Positions 16,329 to 25,002 are shown, counted from the stretch's first letter. The stretch is DNA of 64,000 bases from Xanthomarina maritima (GCF_008084905.1 NZ_VSFC01000043.1:45652-109651); one strand, 5' to 3'. The notes: generated by a model from the letters alone, not told the origin. Made by a program: numbers and translations.

Positions 16329-16988
16329 TTGTTCAAACACCAGCATCCATACAAACCATTTATTCCAAAAAACACTACAAAATTAATAGTTGGTACGTTG
16401 CCTCCTCCAAGATTTACAATTGGTAAGTTAAAACCAGAAGATGTTAATTTTTGTTATGGAAGTAGCGATGGACAATTATGGAAAATTTTAGATGAATTGT
16501 TTCAGCTAAACTTAAAGTATGAAACCACAGATGAAGCCATCCATCAACGTAAACAATTTTTAATTGATAGGAATATTGGAATTTGCGATATCGTTGAATC
16601 TGCTGAACGTGAGAAGATTGATGCTTCAGATTTAGGCATGCAAAATGTGGTATTTAGAGATTTGATAGGTTACTTAAAAGTTTATCCAAAAGTGGAAACC
16701 TTATTATTTACAGGAGGTAACAGTAAAAATGGACCTGAATATTTTTTTAGAAAACATTTAAAAGAATACAATTTAAAACTGGAATTGGTTTCTAAGGAAG
16801 TTCCTAGAATTCATCAATTTGAGCTTTTTAATTCAGAACGTATAATCAAAACAGTTTCTTTAACAGCACCTTCAGGAGCAGCTAATAGAGCAGTTGGTAG
16901 TATGCCATTATACAAGCAGCTCAAACAAAAAAATCCAGAATTTAATACTCTGGATTTTAGAATGATGCAATATCGTGAGTTTTTCTAA
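16329..16988 (+). CDS. Uracil-DNA-glycosylase-superfamily protein
   Basis: The 219-residue protein resembles the UDG-like family of Bacteroidota. LIVGTLPPPRF near residues 19-29 corresponds to the first active-site loop (GxxPP-like), and SLTAPSGAANRAVG near 178-191 takes the place of the second HPS(P/A)-type loop. LLFTGGNSKNGPEYF lies between. The classical catalytic aspartate/asparagine after the first loop is not obvious, so activity on uracil or mismatched bases is inferred from the fold. The start appears to be TTG at 16329; no ATG precedes the conserved region. It converges on the S15 hydrolase gene with no gap. Confidence 0.7.
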   Translation: MFKHQHPYKPFIPKNTTKLIVGTLPPPRFTIGKLKPEDVNFCYGSSDGQLWKILDELFQLNLKYETTDEAIHQRKQFLIDRNIGICDIVESAEREKIDASDLGMQNVVFRDLIGYLKVYPKVETLLFTGGNSKNGPEYFFRKHLKEYNLKLELVSKEVPRIHQFELFNSERIIKTVSLTAPSGAANRAVGSMPLYKQLKQKNPEFNTLDFRMMQYREFF

Positions 16989-18884
16989 TTAGTTTTTAAT
17001 AGCATTATTTAATGCATTTTCTCCTCCAACAATTGGCAATCTAATAAGCGTGCCATTTAAATCGACAGTCAATTTAGTTCCAGGTTCTGGTAATAAGGTG
17101 TATTGATTATCGCTAGAGAATATCATCAAACCAATTTGTTGTCCTTTTGGAATCACTTGATCGTCTGGTTGCATATCAAACGTCATGTTATAAAATCTTC
17201 CTGGCTCAAGTGGTTCACTTTCCGTTAGCGATTTATAATTTTGTAAATCTGCCCAACCACGAGTAATAATATTATCAGTTATTTTAGCTTTTTCATCAGC
17301 ATTCCAAGGCAGTGATACTAACCAAACAGATAGATTAGCTGCTGGTTTACTGCTTGCTATGTTTACTGTAATTTTAGCCAAACCAGAAATATGTAAATCT
17401 TCGGTAAGTATAGGAGTAACGTATAATAATCGGTTTTCAGAACTTTCAGCTTGCGCTAATTCATTTCCAGAAATATTATGGTCATCTATTAATGTTTCTT
17501 TTACTTCAGCTATTGGTTTTTCTGTAGATAAAGCACCTGTTTTTAATCCTCCAGACTTTAAATGTAATGTTACTAGTGAAGCATCTGGATTTGGATAATC
17601 TTTATAAGTCGTAGGACTTTCTGGAGAATCATTCTCTCTAACAATCCAAGCTCTAGCATCGTTTTCAACACCATTATCAATGCCATATAAATAGTGAGTA
17701 AACCATCTATTCATCATGACCATTGGAGGAGGTCCGCCATGTCCATTTTGATGATAATAAATTTGAGAAGGAATGCCTTGTTTTTTTGCCTGTTCGTAAA
17801 TTCTATAACTGTGTTCTGGCATCACGTTCCAGTCGTTAAACCCATGAGACATCAATAAGGCTGCTTTCATAGGTTTCATATCGTTTAAATAATCTCGTCC
17901 AGCCCAGAATTCGTTATAATCTCCAGTCAGTCTATCTAAACCATTTTTCATTTCGGTATCTCTAACTGTTTTATTACTAAATTCTCTTTTAGTAATGAGT
18001 TTTTTAGAATCATTACCATCTAAAGCTTTAGAATCGTTATTAAGAGTAATATATTCTTCTCCGCCACTATGAATAAAATCGTATAACACATCAATATCTT
18101 CTCCTAAATAACCACCTGGAGACCTAACCAAACCATTCGATCTGTAATAATGGTAATAAGATGTATTTGGAGCAATAGGAATAATAGCCTCTAAGCCTTC
18201 AACTCCTGTTGTTGCAGCAGCTAAGGGAATGGTTCCATTATAAGATGTTCCAGTCATACCCACTTTTCCAGTAGACCAATAAGCTTTTACTTCTTCATTA
18301 CTATCTTTTTCAGTGTATCCTTTTGCACGACCACATAACCAGTCTATAACTGCTTTTGGTGCTAAAGATTCGTTATCTGCTCCAACAGTTGGAGAACCAT
18401 CTGATAATCCAGTTCCTGGTGAAGATGAATGTACTACAATATAACCTCTTGGAACCCATTTTTTGATATGCGAATTAGAAATAATTGGTCTTTGTCCCAT
18501 TCTTTTTACTTCTGGATGCACACGATCTTTGGCAGCTTCACCTATTTCATGATTGACATTCCAAAACAAGCCATCGACATTTGGTGCAACACCTGCAAAA
18601 TAAGGACTTGAAACATAAATTACTGGAAGTTTTAGCCCTTCAGATTCTGTTTGTTCTGGTCTAGTTACTGCTACGTGAATTCGGTCTAATTTTCCATCTC
18701 CATCTGTATCGAATTCTGTTTCAACAAATAAATCTGTTCTTATCCAAGATTCAGATTCACTAAAAGCTGGAACTATTTGAGCTTCTCCATTTTCAAAAAT
18801 TGGAACAGCCTTTTCTTGTGAAAATGATACTGTTAAGGTTAGAAAAAATAGGAAATTGAGGAATAAGTTGAAGGTAGTTTTCAT
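16989..18884 (-). CDS. Secreted CocE/NonD-type alpha/beta hydrolase (S15, Xaa-Pro dipeptidyl-peptidase-like)
   Basis: The 631-residue protein has a signal peptide (about 1-22). Its alpha/beta-hydrolase domain has nucleophile Ser214 in GMTGTSYNGT, Asp351 in SHGFNDWNVMPEHS and His382 in YYHQNGHGGPP. The C-terminal region (about 420-625) is the jelly-roll typical of X-Pro dipeptidyl-peptidase and cocaine esterase proteins. It probably releases X-Pro dipeptides or hydrolyses esters in the periplasm or outside the cell. Both neighbouring genes are unrelated, so it looks monocistronic. Family membership is solid; substrate is not. Confidence 0.88.
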   Translation of the reverse strand: MKTTFNLFLNFLFFLTLTVSFSQEKAVPIFENGEAQIVPAFSESESWIRTDLFVETEFDTDGDGKLDRIHVAVTRPEQTESEGLKLPVIYVSSPYFAGVAPNVDGLFWNVNHEIGEAAKDRVHPEVKRMGQRPIISNSHIKKWVPRGYIVVHSSSPGTGLSDGSPTVGADNESLAPKAVIDWLCGRAKGYTEKDSNEEVKAYWSTGKVGMTGTSYNGTIPLAAATTGVEGLEAIIPIAPNTSYYHYYRSNGLVRSPGGYLGEDIDVLYDFIHSGGEEYITLNNDSKALDGNDSKKLITKREFSNKTVRDTEMKNGLDRLTGDYNEFWAGRDYLNDMKPMKAALLMSHGFNDWNVMPEHSYRIYEQAKKQGIPSQIYYHQNGHGGPPPMVMMNRWFTHYLYGIDNGVENDARAWIVRENDSPESPTTYKDYPNPDASLVTLHLKSGGLKTGALSTEKPIAEVKETLIDDHNISGNELAQAESSENRLLYVTPILTEDLHISGLAKITVNIASSKPAANLSVWLVSLPWNADEKAKITDNIITRGWADLQNYKSLTESEPLEPGRFYNMTFDMQPDDQVIPKGQQIGLMIFSSDNQYTLLPEPGTKLTVDLNGTLIRLPIVGGENALNNAIKN

Positions 18885-18986
18885 AATATATGAATCTCTT
18901 TATTTGAATATTTATTTGTTGTTTACTAAGTTCGTTTTTTTTAATTTTAAAAACAAGTTAGATGTAGTTTTAAGCCAGGCTAGGGA

Positions 18987-19967
18987 TTATTCATCTTTAT
19001 AAACTTTAAATGAAATTCCCATGCCATAATTATTTAATCCAGCAGATAGTAAGCTCGAGTCATTTATATTTTCTTCTTTAAACTGAATCCATTGGTTTTT
19101 ATTCACAAACACTCGTTTTATAAAAGTATTATTTTCTGGAATTAGATCTGTAAAAGGTAGTAGAGGTCTAAAATTGGTTGGTATTTTTACAACACCATCT
19201 CTAGACTTAATTTCCTTGTATTTTTTATTTGGTAATAATTTTCCGGTTTTGTCTGTATAACCTAAAACTTGAATAGAAACAAACAAACCAGTTTTTGGAA
19301 TATAAACATCGTAAGCAGATACATCTAAATTAAATGCGTCACCATCTTTTTCAGTAACTCTAAATACGATATTCTGAAAAGTTAAAGGTTTGCCAGGAAT
19401 ACCATTGTCATTATTGTAAATATTCACTTTAAATAAAGTTGAAAAAGGCTTTTTTTCAGCATTCGATTTATTTCTTTTATCCCAATCTTTAGATTCTAAT
19501 GCGATTGGGAAATGTATGTTTGATAGTTTTTTTAGTTTATCGTCTGGATTGTTAAAATAAACTGCAATTTCAGACTCAATAGTAGGAAGCCAACATTTAT
19601 AATAATCGTCGTCTAAATAAGGCTTTAAAGATTCTACTTTAAATTTTCTGTCAATTTTAGCTCTAATAACAACTTCGTCTAATTGGTCGATATGTGGTTC
19701 TAATAGAAGTGTATCTAATAAATTTTCAGTAGCAATACGTATTTCTTTAAACCCTAAAGCAGAAACAAAAAGACTATCAATATCTGGATATATTTTTTTT
19801 GTAAAAAGGAATTTGCCTTCATCATCTGCAAAAACACCTTGACCATTTCCAAAAGAAATAGTGGCATAAGATACAGGTTGTTTTGTTTGAGAGTCTAATA
19901 TTATTGTTTGAGAAAAACAATTAATTGAAATAAATAAAAATATACAAAGGGAAGATATTTTAATCAT
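18987..19967 (-). CDS. Secreted carboxypeptidase-regulatory-like domain protein
   Basis: The 326-residue protein has a signal peptide (cleavage near residue 20) and a carboxypeptidase-regulatory-like beta-sandwich (about 20-90; TIILDSQTKQPVSYATISFG). The motif LDEVVI follows at 96-101. In TonB-dependent outer-membrane receptors this domain and LDEVVV motif precede the plug, but here no receptor barrel follows. The remaining 220 residues are unrecognised and may form further beta domains. No susD-type gene is nearby. It is likely a periplasmic or surface protein. Confidence 0.75.
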   Translation of the reverse strand: MIKISSLCIFLFISINCFSQTIILDSQTKQPVSYATISFGNGQGVFADDEGKFLFTKKIYPDIDSLFVSALGFKEIRIATENLLDTLLLEPHIDQLDEVVIRAKIDRKFKVESLKPYLDDDYYKCWLPTIESEIAVYFNNPDDKLKKLSNIHFPIALESKDWDKRNKSNAEKKPFSTLFKVNIYNNDNGIPGKPLTFQNIVFRVTEKDGDAFNLDVSAYDVYIPKTGLFVSIQVLGYTDKTGKLLPNKKYKEIKSRDGVVKIPTNFRPLLPFTDLIPENNTFIKRVFVNKNQWIQFKEENINDSSLLSAGLNNYGMGISFKVYKDE

Positions 19968-20035
19968 GCTATTAAAGAATACTAATTTTTTATGAGTCCT
20001 AAATATACAGATTCTAAATGTAAAAATTTGAAATA

Positions 20036-20068
20036 AAAAAAACCTGCTATCAATTAAATAGCAGGTTT
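20036..20068 (-). terminator. Rho-independent terminator of the DUF6249 gene
   Basis: An 11-bp perfect stem (20040-20050 with 20058-20068) with a 7-nt loop is followed, on the minus strand, by a run of T. It lies 25 bp after the stop codon. Confidence 0.9.
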
Positions 20069-20092
20069 AATAAAATGCTAAATTGTAATAAG

Positions 20093-20437
20093 TTACTCTT
20101 TGTCTAAATCTTTTGTCATTTTAAAGCCAAAAAATAAGCCAATACCAGCAGTTAAGAAAATAGTTGCTGGATAGACATCTTCACCTAAACTTGTAAAATT
20201 GTATAAAATGGAAGCTACAAATATTCCAAATCCAATCCCTATTAATAATAAAGCCAAATTTAAAATAAGTACTTTCCATATGGGAGCAGTACTTTGCTTT
20301 CCTTTCATAAAAATACTGGCATCTGCACCTTTCTCTATAAGTGCTAAACGTTCTTTGTTTCTAGTTGAAAAAAATAAATAAAATACTCCGAAAATTGCTC
20401 CAAATATAATTGGAATAATAATTAATTCTGATCCCAT
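20093..20437 (-). CDS. DUF6249-type membrane protein
   Basis: The 114-residue protein has three hydrophobic segments (about 3-22, 51-75 and 82-104). The conserved cytoplasmic loop RNKERLALIEKGADASIF follows the first. It matches the DUF6249 family of small Bacteroidota membrane proteins. It is divergent from the ECF sigma factor gene, a neighbourhood I associate with this family, so a role connected with that regulator is possible. It ends at a clear terminator. Confidence 0.75.
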   Translation of the reverse strand: MGSELIIIPIIFGAIFGVFYLFFSTRNKERLALIEKGADASIFMKGKQSTAPIWKVLILNLALLLIGIGFGIFVASILYNFTSLGEDVYPATIFLTAGIGLFFGFKMTKDLDKE

Positions 20438-20576
20438 AACTGTTTGTTTTTAATTGATTAATTTTAATGTGTTCATAGCTTATGACGACAACTTATTATT
20501 TATGGTTACAACTTTGTCTAAATATTTTTATTTTATTTCTGTAACCACAAATACAAATTCATCGTCTAAAACAGAA

Positions 20577-21167
20577 ATGACCATCAAACAAGACCAATAT
20601 TACATAGATCAAGTATTAGAAGGGAATACAAATGCCTTTACTATATTGGTTGATCAATATAAAGATTTGGTGTTTACTTTAGCTCTACGAATGCTTAAAA
20701 ATAGGGAAGAAGCTGAAGAAGTATCTCAAGATACGTTTATAAAAGTGTTCAAGTCTTTGCAGAAATTTAAAGGCGATTCAAAATTTTCGACATGGATTTA
20801 TAAGGTAGCATATAATACGTGTTTAGATAGAATTAAAAGGAATAAAAGACAACAACAAGTTGTAGCAATTGATGAGTATACTGAAAAATATGTCAAGTCG
20901 ATAGACAATGCACTAAATAACATGGTTGAAGAAGAGCGATTACTAGCCATTCAAGATTGTATAAATTTTTTACCAAATGATGATGGCTTTTTGCTAACCT
21001 TGTATTATTTCGAAGAACAATCTTTAGCTGAAATTTCAAATATTGTTGGAATTTCGGCAAATCATGTGAAAGTAAAATTATATAGAAGCAGACAAAAGTT
21101 GGCTACAATTTTAAAAGAACGTCTCGAACCTGAAATGATTGAATATTATGAAAGAGAAAAAAAATAA
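20577..21167 (+). CDS. ECF-type RNA polymerase sigma factor (RpoE-like)
   Basis: The 196-residue protein has a sigma-70 region 2 (about 20-90, with FTLALRMLKNREEAEEVSQD and FSTWIYKVAYNTCLDRIKR). Its C-terminal region 4 helix-turn-helix (about 120-180) contains FEEQSLAEISNIVGISANHVKVKLYRSR. Such factors redirect RNA polymerase in response to envelope or stress signals. I chose the ATG at 20577; the open frame extends to 20454, but those 41 residues are not sigma-like. The next gene overlaps its end by 20 bp, so the two are coupled. Confidence 0.92.
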   Translation: MTIKQDQYYIDQVLEGNTNAFTILVDQYKDLVFTLALRMLKNREEAEEVSQDTFIKVFKSLQKFKGDSKFSTWIYKVAYNTCLDRIKRNKRQQQVVAIDEYTEKYVKSIDNALNNMVEEERLLAIQDCINFLPNDDGFLLTLYYFEEQSLAEISNIVGISANHVKVKLYRSRQKLATILKERLEPEMIEYYEREKK

Positions 21168-21561
21168 TCAATTAGATACATTAATTAAAGATGTTATGAA
21201 GCAATCTGCTTTAGAAACACCGTCGTTTAATTTTACTGCAAATGTGATGCAACAAATAGCAGCTGATTCTAAAAACACAGCTACGGTTTATAAGCCATTA
21301 ATTTCCAAAACTGGTTGGGTTGTAATGTTTATAGGTGTTTTGGCAATAATAGTTTATATTTTATTATCTGGAGATTCACAAAGTAATGGTTGGATTGATT
21401 CTATAGATTTTAGTGTGCTTTCAAATATTAAAATTCCTAATTTATTTTCTGGAATACAATTTTCACACACAACCATGTATGCTTTATTGTTTTTTGGTAT
21501 TATGGTCTGTGTACAAATTCCATTCCTTAAAAACTATTTTAATAAACGGATGAGCTTGTAG
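21148..21561 (+). CDS. Putative membrane partner (anti-sigma-like) of the ECF sigma factor
   Basis: The 137-residue protein has a cytoplasmic N-terminus of about 45 residues, a transmembrane helix at about 48-66 and a second at about 105-123. Its start lies inside the sigma factor gene, and the two are surely co-transcribed and coupled, the usual position of an anti-sigma factor. I see no zinc-binding HxxxCxxC motif, so it is not a canonical ZAS anti-sigma. The role is inferred from position only. An in-frame TTG nine bases upstream is the alternative start. Confidence 0.65.
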   Translation: MKEKKNNQLDTLIKDVMKQSALETPSFNFTANVMQQIAADSKNTATVYKPLISKTGWVVMFIGVLAIIVYILLSGDSQSNGWIDSIDFSVLSNIKIPNLFSGIQFSHTTMYALLFFGIMVCVQIPFLKNYFNKRMSL

Positions 21562-21630
21562 AATTAATTTTCAGACAATTTTTTTCATCTTTATTCTAAT
21601 ATCTAACAACGAAGTGGTCTTGACTATTTT

Positions 21631-22872
21631 TTAATACCAACGCTTTTTTTTCTTTTTAGAAGCGACGCTTTTTCGTCCCTTTTTATGTTTACTTCCTGAT
21701 TGTTTAGATTTATGAATTTCAGCTTTGGCCTTAGGGTCTAAAGGATAAGGATGTGCTTCTTCAACTGGAATTTGAATCTGAATAAGTTGTTGAATAGTTT
21801 GAACATAAGCTTTTTCGTCTGCACCACAAAAAGAATAAGACATACCAGAATTTCCTGCACGACCAGTTCTTCCAATTCTATGAACATAGGTTTCTGGAAT
21901 GTTTGGTAAATCGAAATTAATAACAGCATCTAATTCGTTAATATCAATACCACGAGCAGCAACATCTGTAGCAATAAGAATGTTTACTTCGTTGTTTTTA
22001 AATTTTTTTAAAGCAATTTGTCTATCTGTTTGACTTTTATCACCATGAAGCGTTTCTACCTGATAACCGTTTTTAATTAAAGTTTGCTCTAATTTATCGA
22101 CACCAAATTTAGTACGTCTAAAAATTAAAATACTTCCTTTAATGTCATTTCGTAATAAGTGTAAACACAATTCAATTTTGTTGCGTTTTGGCACATAATA
22201 CAAAACTTGACCTACATTATTTGTAACGGAAGACGTAGGTGATACTTCAACACGTTGTGGGAAATTTAAAATAGAATTAGCTAATTGTTCTACCTTAAAA
22301 GGCATGGTTGCAGAAAACAATAAGACTTGTTTTTTCTTCGGACATAAACTTTCAATATGTTTAACATCGTCAATAAAACCCATGTCTAGCATTAAATCCG
22401 CTTCATCTAAAACTAATATTTCAACTTGATTTAGATTGATAACCTCCTGTTTTTGTAAATCGATTAATCGTCCTGGAGTTGCCACCAAAATATCGACACC
22501 TTTAGTTAAAACATCTATTTGAGGTTCAATAGATGTGCCACCAAAAATAACAGTTGTTCTTAAATTAGTATGTCTGCCATAAGCTTTAAAATTGTTCCCA
22601 ATCTGCAAAGCTAATTCTCGAGTAGGACTTATTATAAGTGCTTTAATGGTTTTTCCACCTCTTGGAGCATCTTGTTTATCAGACAACAATTGTAATATTG
22701 GTAGAGCAAAAGCAGCCGTTTTTCCAGTTCCAGTTTGAGCAGAAGTAATGACATCTTTTTTTGATAGTACAAAAGGAATTGTTTTTTGTTGAACTTCAGT
22801 TGGGTTAGTATAACCTTGTTCTTCAATGGCTTTTAAAAGTGGATTAATAAGTTGTAAGTCTTTAAATGACAT
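21631..22872 (-). CDS. DEAD-box ATP-dependent RNA helicase (RhlE-like)
   Basis: The 413-residue protein carries all DEAD-box motifs in order: a Q motif near residues 23-29 (NPTEVQQ), SAQTGTGKT (44-52), VLDEADLMLD near 155, a SAT triad, and HRIGRTGRAG near 333. A lysine-rich tail (GSKHKKGRKSVASKKKKK) helps RNA binding. These enzymes unwind short RNA duplexes in ribosome assembly or RNA decay, often in the cold. It is convergent with the sigma/anti-sigma pair and divergent from the mini-ORF leader. Confidence 0.93.
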   Translation of the reverse strand: MSFKDLQLINPLLKAIEEQGYTNPTEVQQKTIPFVLSKKDVITSAQTGTGKTAAFALPILQLLSDKQDAPRGGKTIKALIISPTRELALQIGNNFKAYGRHTNLRTTVIFGGTSIEPQIDVLTKGVDILVATPGRLIDLQKQEVINLNQVEILVLDEADLMLDMGFIDDVKHIESLCPKKKQVLLFSATMPFKVEQLANSILNFPQRVEVSPTSSVTNNVGQVLYYVPKRNKIELCLHLLRNDIKGSILIFRRTKFGVDKLEQTLIKNGYQVETLHGDKSQTDRQIALKKFKNNEVNILIATDVAARGIDINELDAVINFDLPNIPETYVHRIGRTGRAGNSGMSYSFCGADEKAYVQTIQQLIQIQIPVEEAHPYPLDPKAKAEIHKSKQSGSKHKKGRKSVASKKKKKRWY

Positions 22873-23022
22873 GTGTTCATATTTCCGACAAAGATAGATG
22901 AAAAAAAGAGATCCAATTTGTGAAGCATATTTTTTTAGTTATATAAAAACAGAATAATAGTTGGCTTCAGAAAAAAAATGAAAAATTTTAAGAAATATAT
23001 GATGCGACTTAAAAATTAATTC

Positions 23023-23030
23023 TAAATTTG
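23023..23030 (+). promoter_or_regulatory. -7 promoter element before the mini-ORF/yitT leader
   Basis: TAAATTTG is a perfect TAnnTTTG match, 11 nt before the ATG of the first mini-ORF. No TTG is present at -33 with 19-bp spacing. Transcription from here would read through both mini-ORFs and hairpins towards yitT. Confidence 0.6.
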
Positions 23031-23040
23031 TCTCTTCAAA

Positions 23041-23100
23041 ATGAGAAAAAATAACGTACATAGCATTTGTAAGATGAATTGGAAATTTTCCAAAGGCTAG
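23041..23100 (+). CDS. Mini-ORF 1 (19 aa), related to mini-ORF 2
   Basis: The frame encodes MRKNNVHSICKMNWKFSKG and stops at TAG. It starts 11 nt after a perfect -7 box and ends 27 nt before a strong terminator hairpin. Its centre, V-x-SICK-x-N, recurs in the next mini-ORF at the same distance from the start. No family is known to me. It may be a translated peptide, a leader peptide controlling the downstream terminator, or chance. Confidence 0.4.
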   Translation: MRKNNVHSICKMNWKFSKG

Positions 23101-23126
23101 AGCGTATTATATATTTAAAAATTATT

Positions 23127-23164
23127 AAAAGCGTTCTACTAAAAGTAAGAACGCTTTTTTTTAT
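23127..23164 (+). terminator. Rho-independent terminator (or attenuator) 1
   Basis: A perfect 11-bp stem (23127-23137 with 23148-23158) is followed by a T8 run, 27 nt after mini-ORF 1. It is in the path of any transcript that starts before mini-ORF 1 and reaches yitT. Confidence 0.9.
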
Positions 23165-23179
23165 TAAAAGAGTTTAATA

Positions 23180-23278
23180 ATGAAACAATTTAAGGTAACA
23201 TCAATTTGTAAGATTAATAAGATTGCATTTATGCCTATACATAAGTGTAAGCAAACATCTATAAATCAAAGAGAATAA
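23180..23278 (+). CDS. Mini-ORF 2 (32 aa), related to mini-ORF 1
   Basis: The peptide starts MKQFKVTSICKINKIAF and continues for 15 more residues with a second Cys (HKCKQ) near residue 23. Compared with mini-ORF 1 it shares Val6, Ser8-Ile-Cys-Lys11 and Asn13. The serine is encoded by TCA here and AGC there, which hints at selection on protein rather than DNA. It starts only 15 nt after terminator 1 and ends 23 nt before terminator 2. No separate promoter is visible. Confidence 0.4.
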   Translation: MKQFKVTSICKINKIAFMPIHKCKQTSINQRE

Positions 23279-23300
23279 AATAATTAAAACAATAAATTTA

Positions 23301-23340
23301 AAACCCTTTGATTAACATAACAATCAAAGGGTTTTTTTTA
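23301..23340 (+). terminator. Rho-independent terminator (or attenuator) 2
   Basis: A perfect 13-bp stem (23301-23313 with 23322-23334) is followed by T8, ending about 12 nt before the yitT ATG. A terminator this close to a start codon is unusual and suggests either a separate small transcript or attenuation of yitT. Confidence 0.9.
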
Positions 23341-23351
23341 TAGCATATATC

Positions 23352-24209
23352 ATGAAAAACAAATTAACACTTATATTAAAGAAAGACGTTTTACTTAAAG
23401 AACTTAAAAGCTATACTTGGGTTTTTGCTGGTTCTGTACTATTGTCAATAGCTTACGTAGTATTTATTATTCCACATAATATTGTTCCAGGTGGTATTTT
23501 GGGATTAAGCATTGTTGTAAATAAACTAACAGGTTTATCTATTGGACTTTTGGCTTTATTAGTCAATATTCCATTGCTTTTATGGGGAACTAAAGTCTTA
23601 GGAGTAAAAACAGGAATTAAAACTGCTTTTTCTATGGTTTTGGTTTCGTTTTATATTGATGTGTTTACAGCTTTACTAAAAAATAAAATTTATGTAGAAG
23701 ATGTATTAGTATCATCAGTATTTGGAGGTGTTATTATAGGTTTATCAGTGTCTATTGTTATGAGTGCTGGTGCAACTACAGGAGGAAACGATATATTAGT
23801 TAGAATTTTAGCAACAAAAATTAAGCTACCATACAATCAATTAATTTTGATTATAGACGGAATTGTTATCTTTTTAGGGATTTTGGTTTTTGAAGATTTT
23901 ACAATGGCTGCCTATAGTATTATAGCCATTATCGCAATTAGTAAAACCATAGAATATTACATAAAAAAATCGCTTAAAAGCTTGACTTTATTAGTGTTTT
24001 CATCTGAAAATTTATTAATACAAGAAACTATTTTAGAAAACAAAAAGATTACAGGAAGCATCTTAAAATTAATACATTATGATGCAAATGGGAAACTTAT
24101 ATTAATTACTAAAAACACTAAAAAGTTAAAGATGGTTCGAGAAATGATCTATAAAATAGATTCTAAAGCTACTATTTCAGTTTTAGAATCTAATAACGAA
24201 ATGAATTAG
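23352..24209 (+). CDS. YitT family membrane protein (DUF161 + DUF2179)
   Basis: The 285-residue inner-membrane protein has five to six helices between about residues 20 and 190, with the conserved loops HNIVPGGILGLSIVVNK and SAGATTGGNDILVRIL. A cytoplasmic DUF2179 domain (about 200-280) with SLLVFSSE-like and KKLKMVREMIYKIDSKA segments follows. The function of YitT proteins is not established. The ATG lies directly after a strong hairpin terminator, so expression may depend on read-through. It converges on the bestrophin-like gene with 9 bp between. Confidence 0.88.
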   Translation: MKNKLTLILKKDVLLKELKSYTWVFAGSVLLSIAYVVFIIPHNIVPGGILGLSIVVNKLTGLSIGLLALLVNIPLLLWGTKVLGVKTGIKTAFSMVLVSFYIDVFTALLKNKIYVEDVLVSSVFGGVIIGLSVSIVMSAGATTGGNDILVRILATKIKLPYNQLILIIDGIVIFLGILVFEDFTMAAYSIIAIIAISKTIEYYIKKSLKSLTLLVFSSENLLIQETILENKKITGSILKLIHYDANGKLILITKNTKKLKMVREMIYKIDSKATISVLESNNEMN

Positions 24210-24218
24210 CTTAAATTT

Positions 24219-24905
24219 TTATCTTTCAATCTTAAAAATATCCAGATGAATATCATCCAACCCAATATTATCAAAAGGGTATTCTAAATGGTTTTGAATG
24301 TTATAAAGTGAAATTAAAATAAATTCAGTTAATAGAATAATAAGAAAAGAAACCCATGGAGCTGATCCTTCACCAATATTATGAATCACAGTTGGAGCAT
24401 AAACTACAGGGAACACATAGATGAAAAGTTCGCAATAAGCTTTTAGACTTATGGGTGTTCTGTGCATGTGTATGGCGTGAAGATTCTCAACACATTCATG
24501 AACATCTTTCATAAAACGGAACAACTTATCTCTAAGGCTTCTTGATAGAAATTCATCTTTTTCTAAGATAAATAGATATACTTTATTAATAGTTTCATCC
24601 AGATCTTTAGTTGATTCCGAATTGCTATGTAAATGTTCAAGGACTTTATTATTTATCTCAATAACAATAGCTTTTATTTCAGCTTTATTTTCATCTGTTA
24701 AGTTATTACTACTCAGAAAAAAGTATTTAAGGGTTTTTAAAGCACTTCTAAATTCACTTAAATGTTCTAAGGCTTTTTCTCTTCTTCTAAAAGAACCACG
24801 TATGGTAAAAACTAATGGAAATATTATGGCAATACTTAATAAGGTTAAATCTACATTAAATGTAAATTGATATCTGTATGCTAAATAGGTTATAGTAGCA
24901 GACAA
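24219..24905 (-). CDS. Bestrophin-like membrane protein without an ATG start
   Basis: The frame gives 228 residues from a TTG codon. Hydrophobic segments at the N-terminus and at about 158-175 and 182-200 flank a long helical cytoplasmic region. The C-terminal segment NHLEYPFDNIGLDDIHLD resembles the conserved end of bestrophin/UPF0187 anion channels. In-frame codons continue 19 residues upstream (KLIKQYLSIINYRTGIALIL) to a stop at 24963-24965 without any ATG, GTG or TTG, and these residues look like the family's start. Either a rare start codon is used or the original ATG has been lost. It may be a decaying gene. Confidence 0.6.
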   Translation of the reverse strand: MSATITYLAYRYQFTFNVDLTLLSIAIIFPLVFTIRGSFRRREKALEHLSEFRSALKTLKYFFLSSNNLTDENKAEIKAIVIEINNKVLEHLHSNSESTKDLDETINKVYLFILEKDEFLSRSLRDKLFRFMKDVHECVENLHAIHMHRTPISLKAYCELFIYVFPVVYAPTVIHNIGEGSAPWVSFLIILLTEFILISLYNIQNHLEYPFDNIGLDDIHLDIFKIER

Positions 24906-25002
24906 AATTAGAGCAATACCTGTTCTGTAATTTATTATGGATAAATATTGTTTGATAAGTTTTTATTTAATGTGTTATATTTGATGAAGTTAAGATAATA
25001 TT

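Noticed and set aside
20454..20576. N-terminal extension of the ECF sigma factor
   Set aside because: The added 41 residues are unlike sigma factors and cover the likely promoter region.
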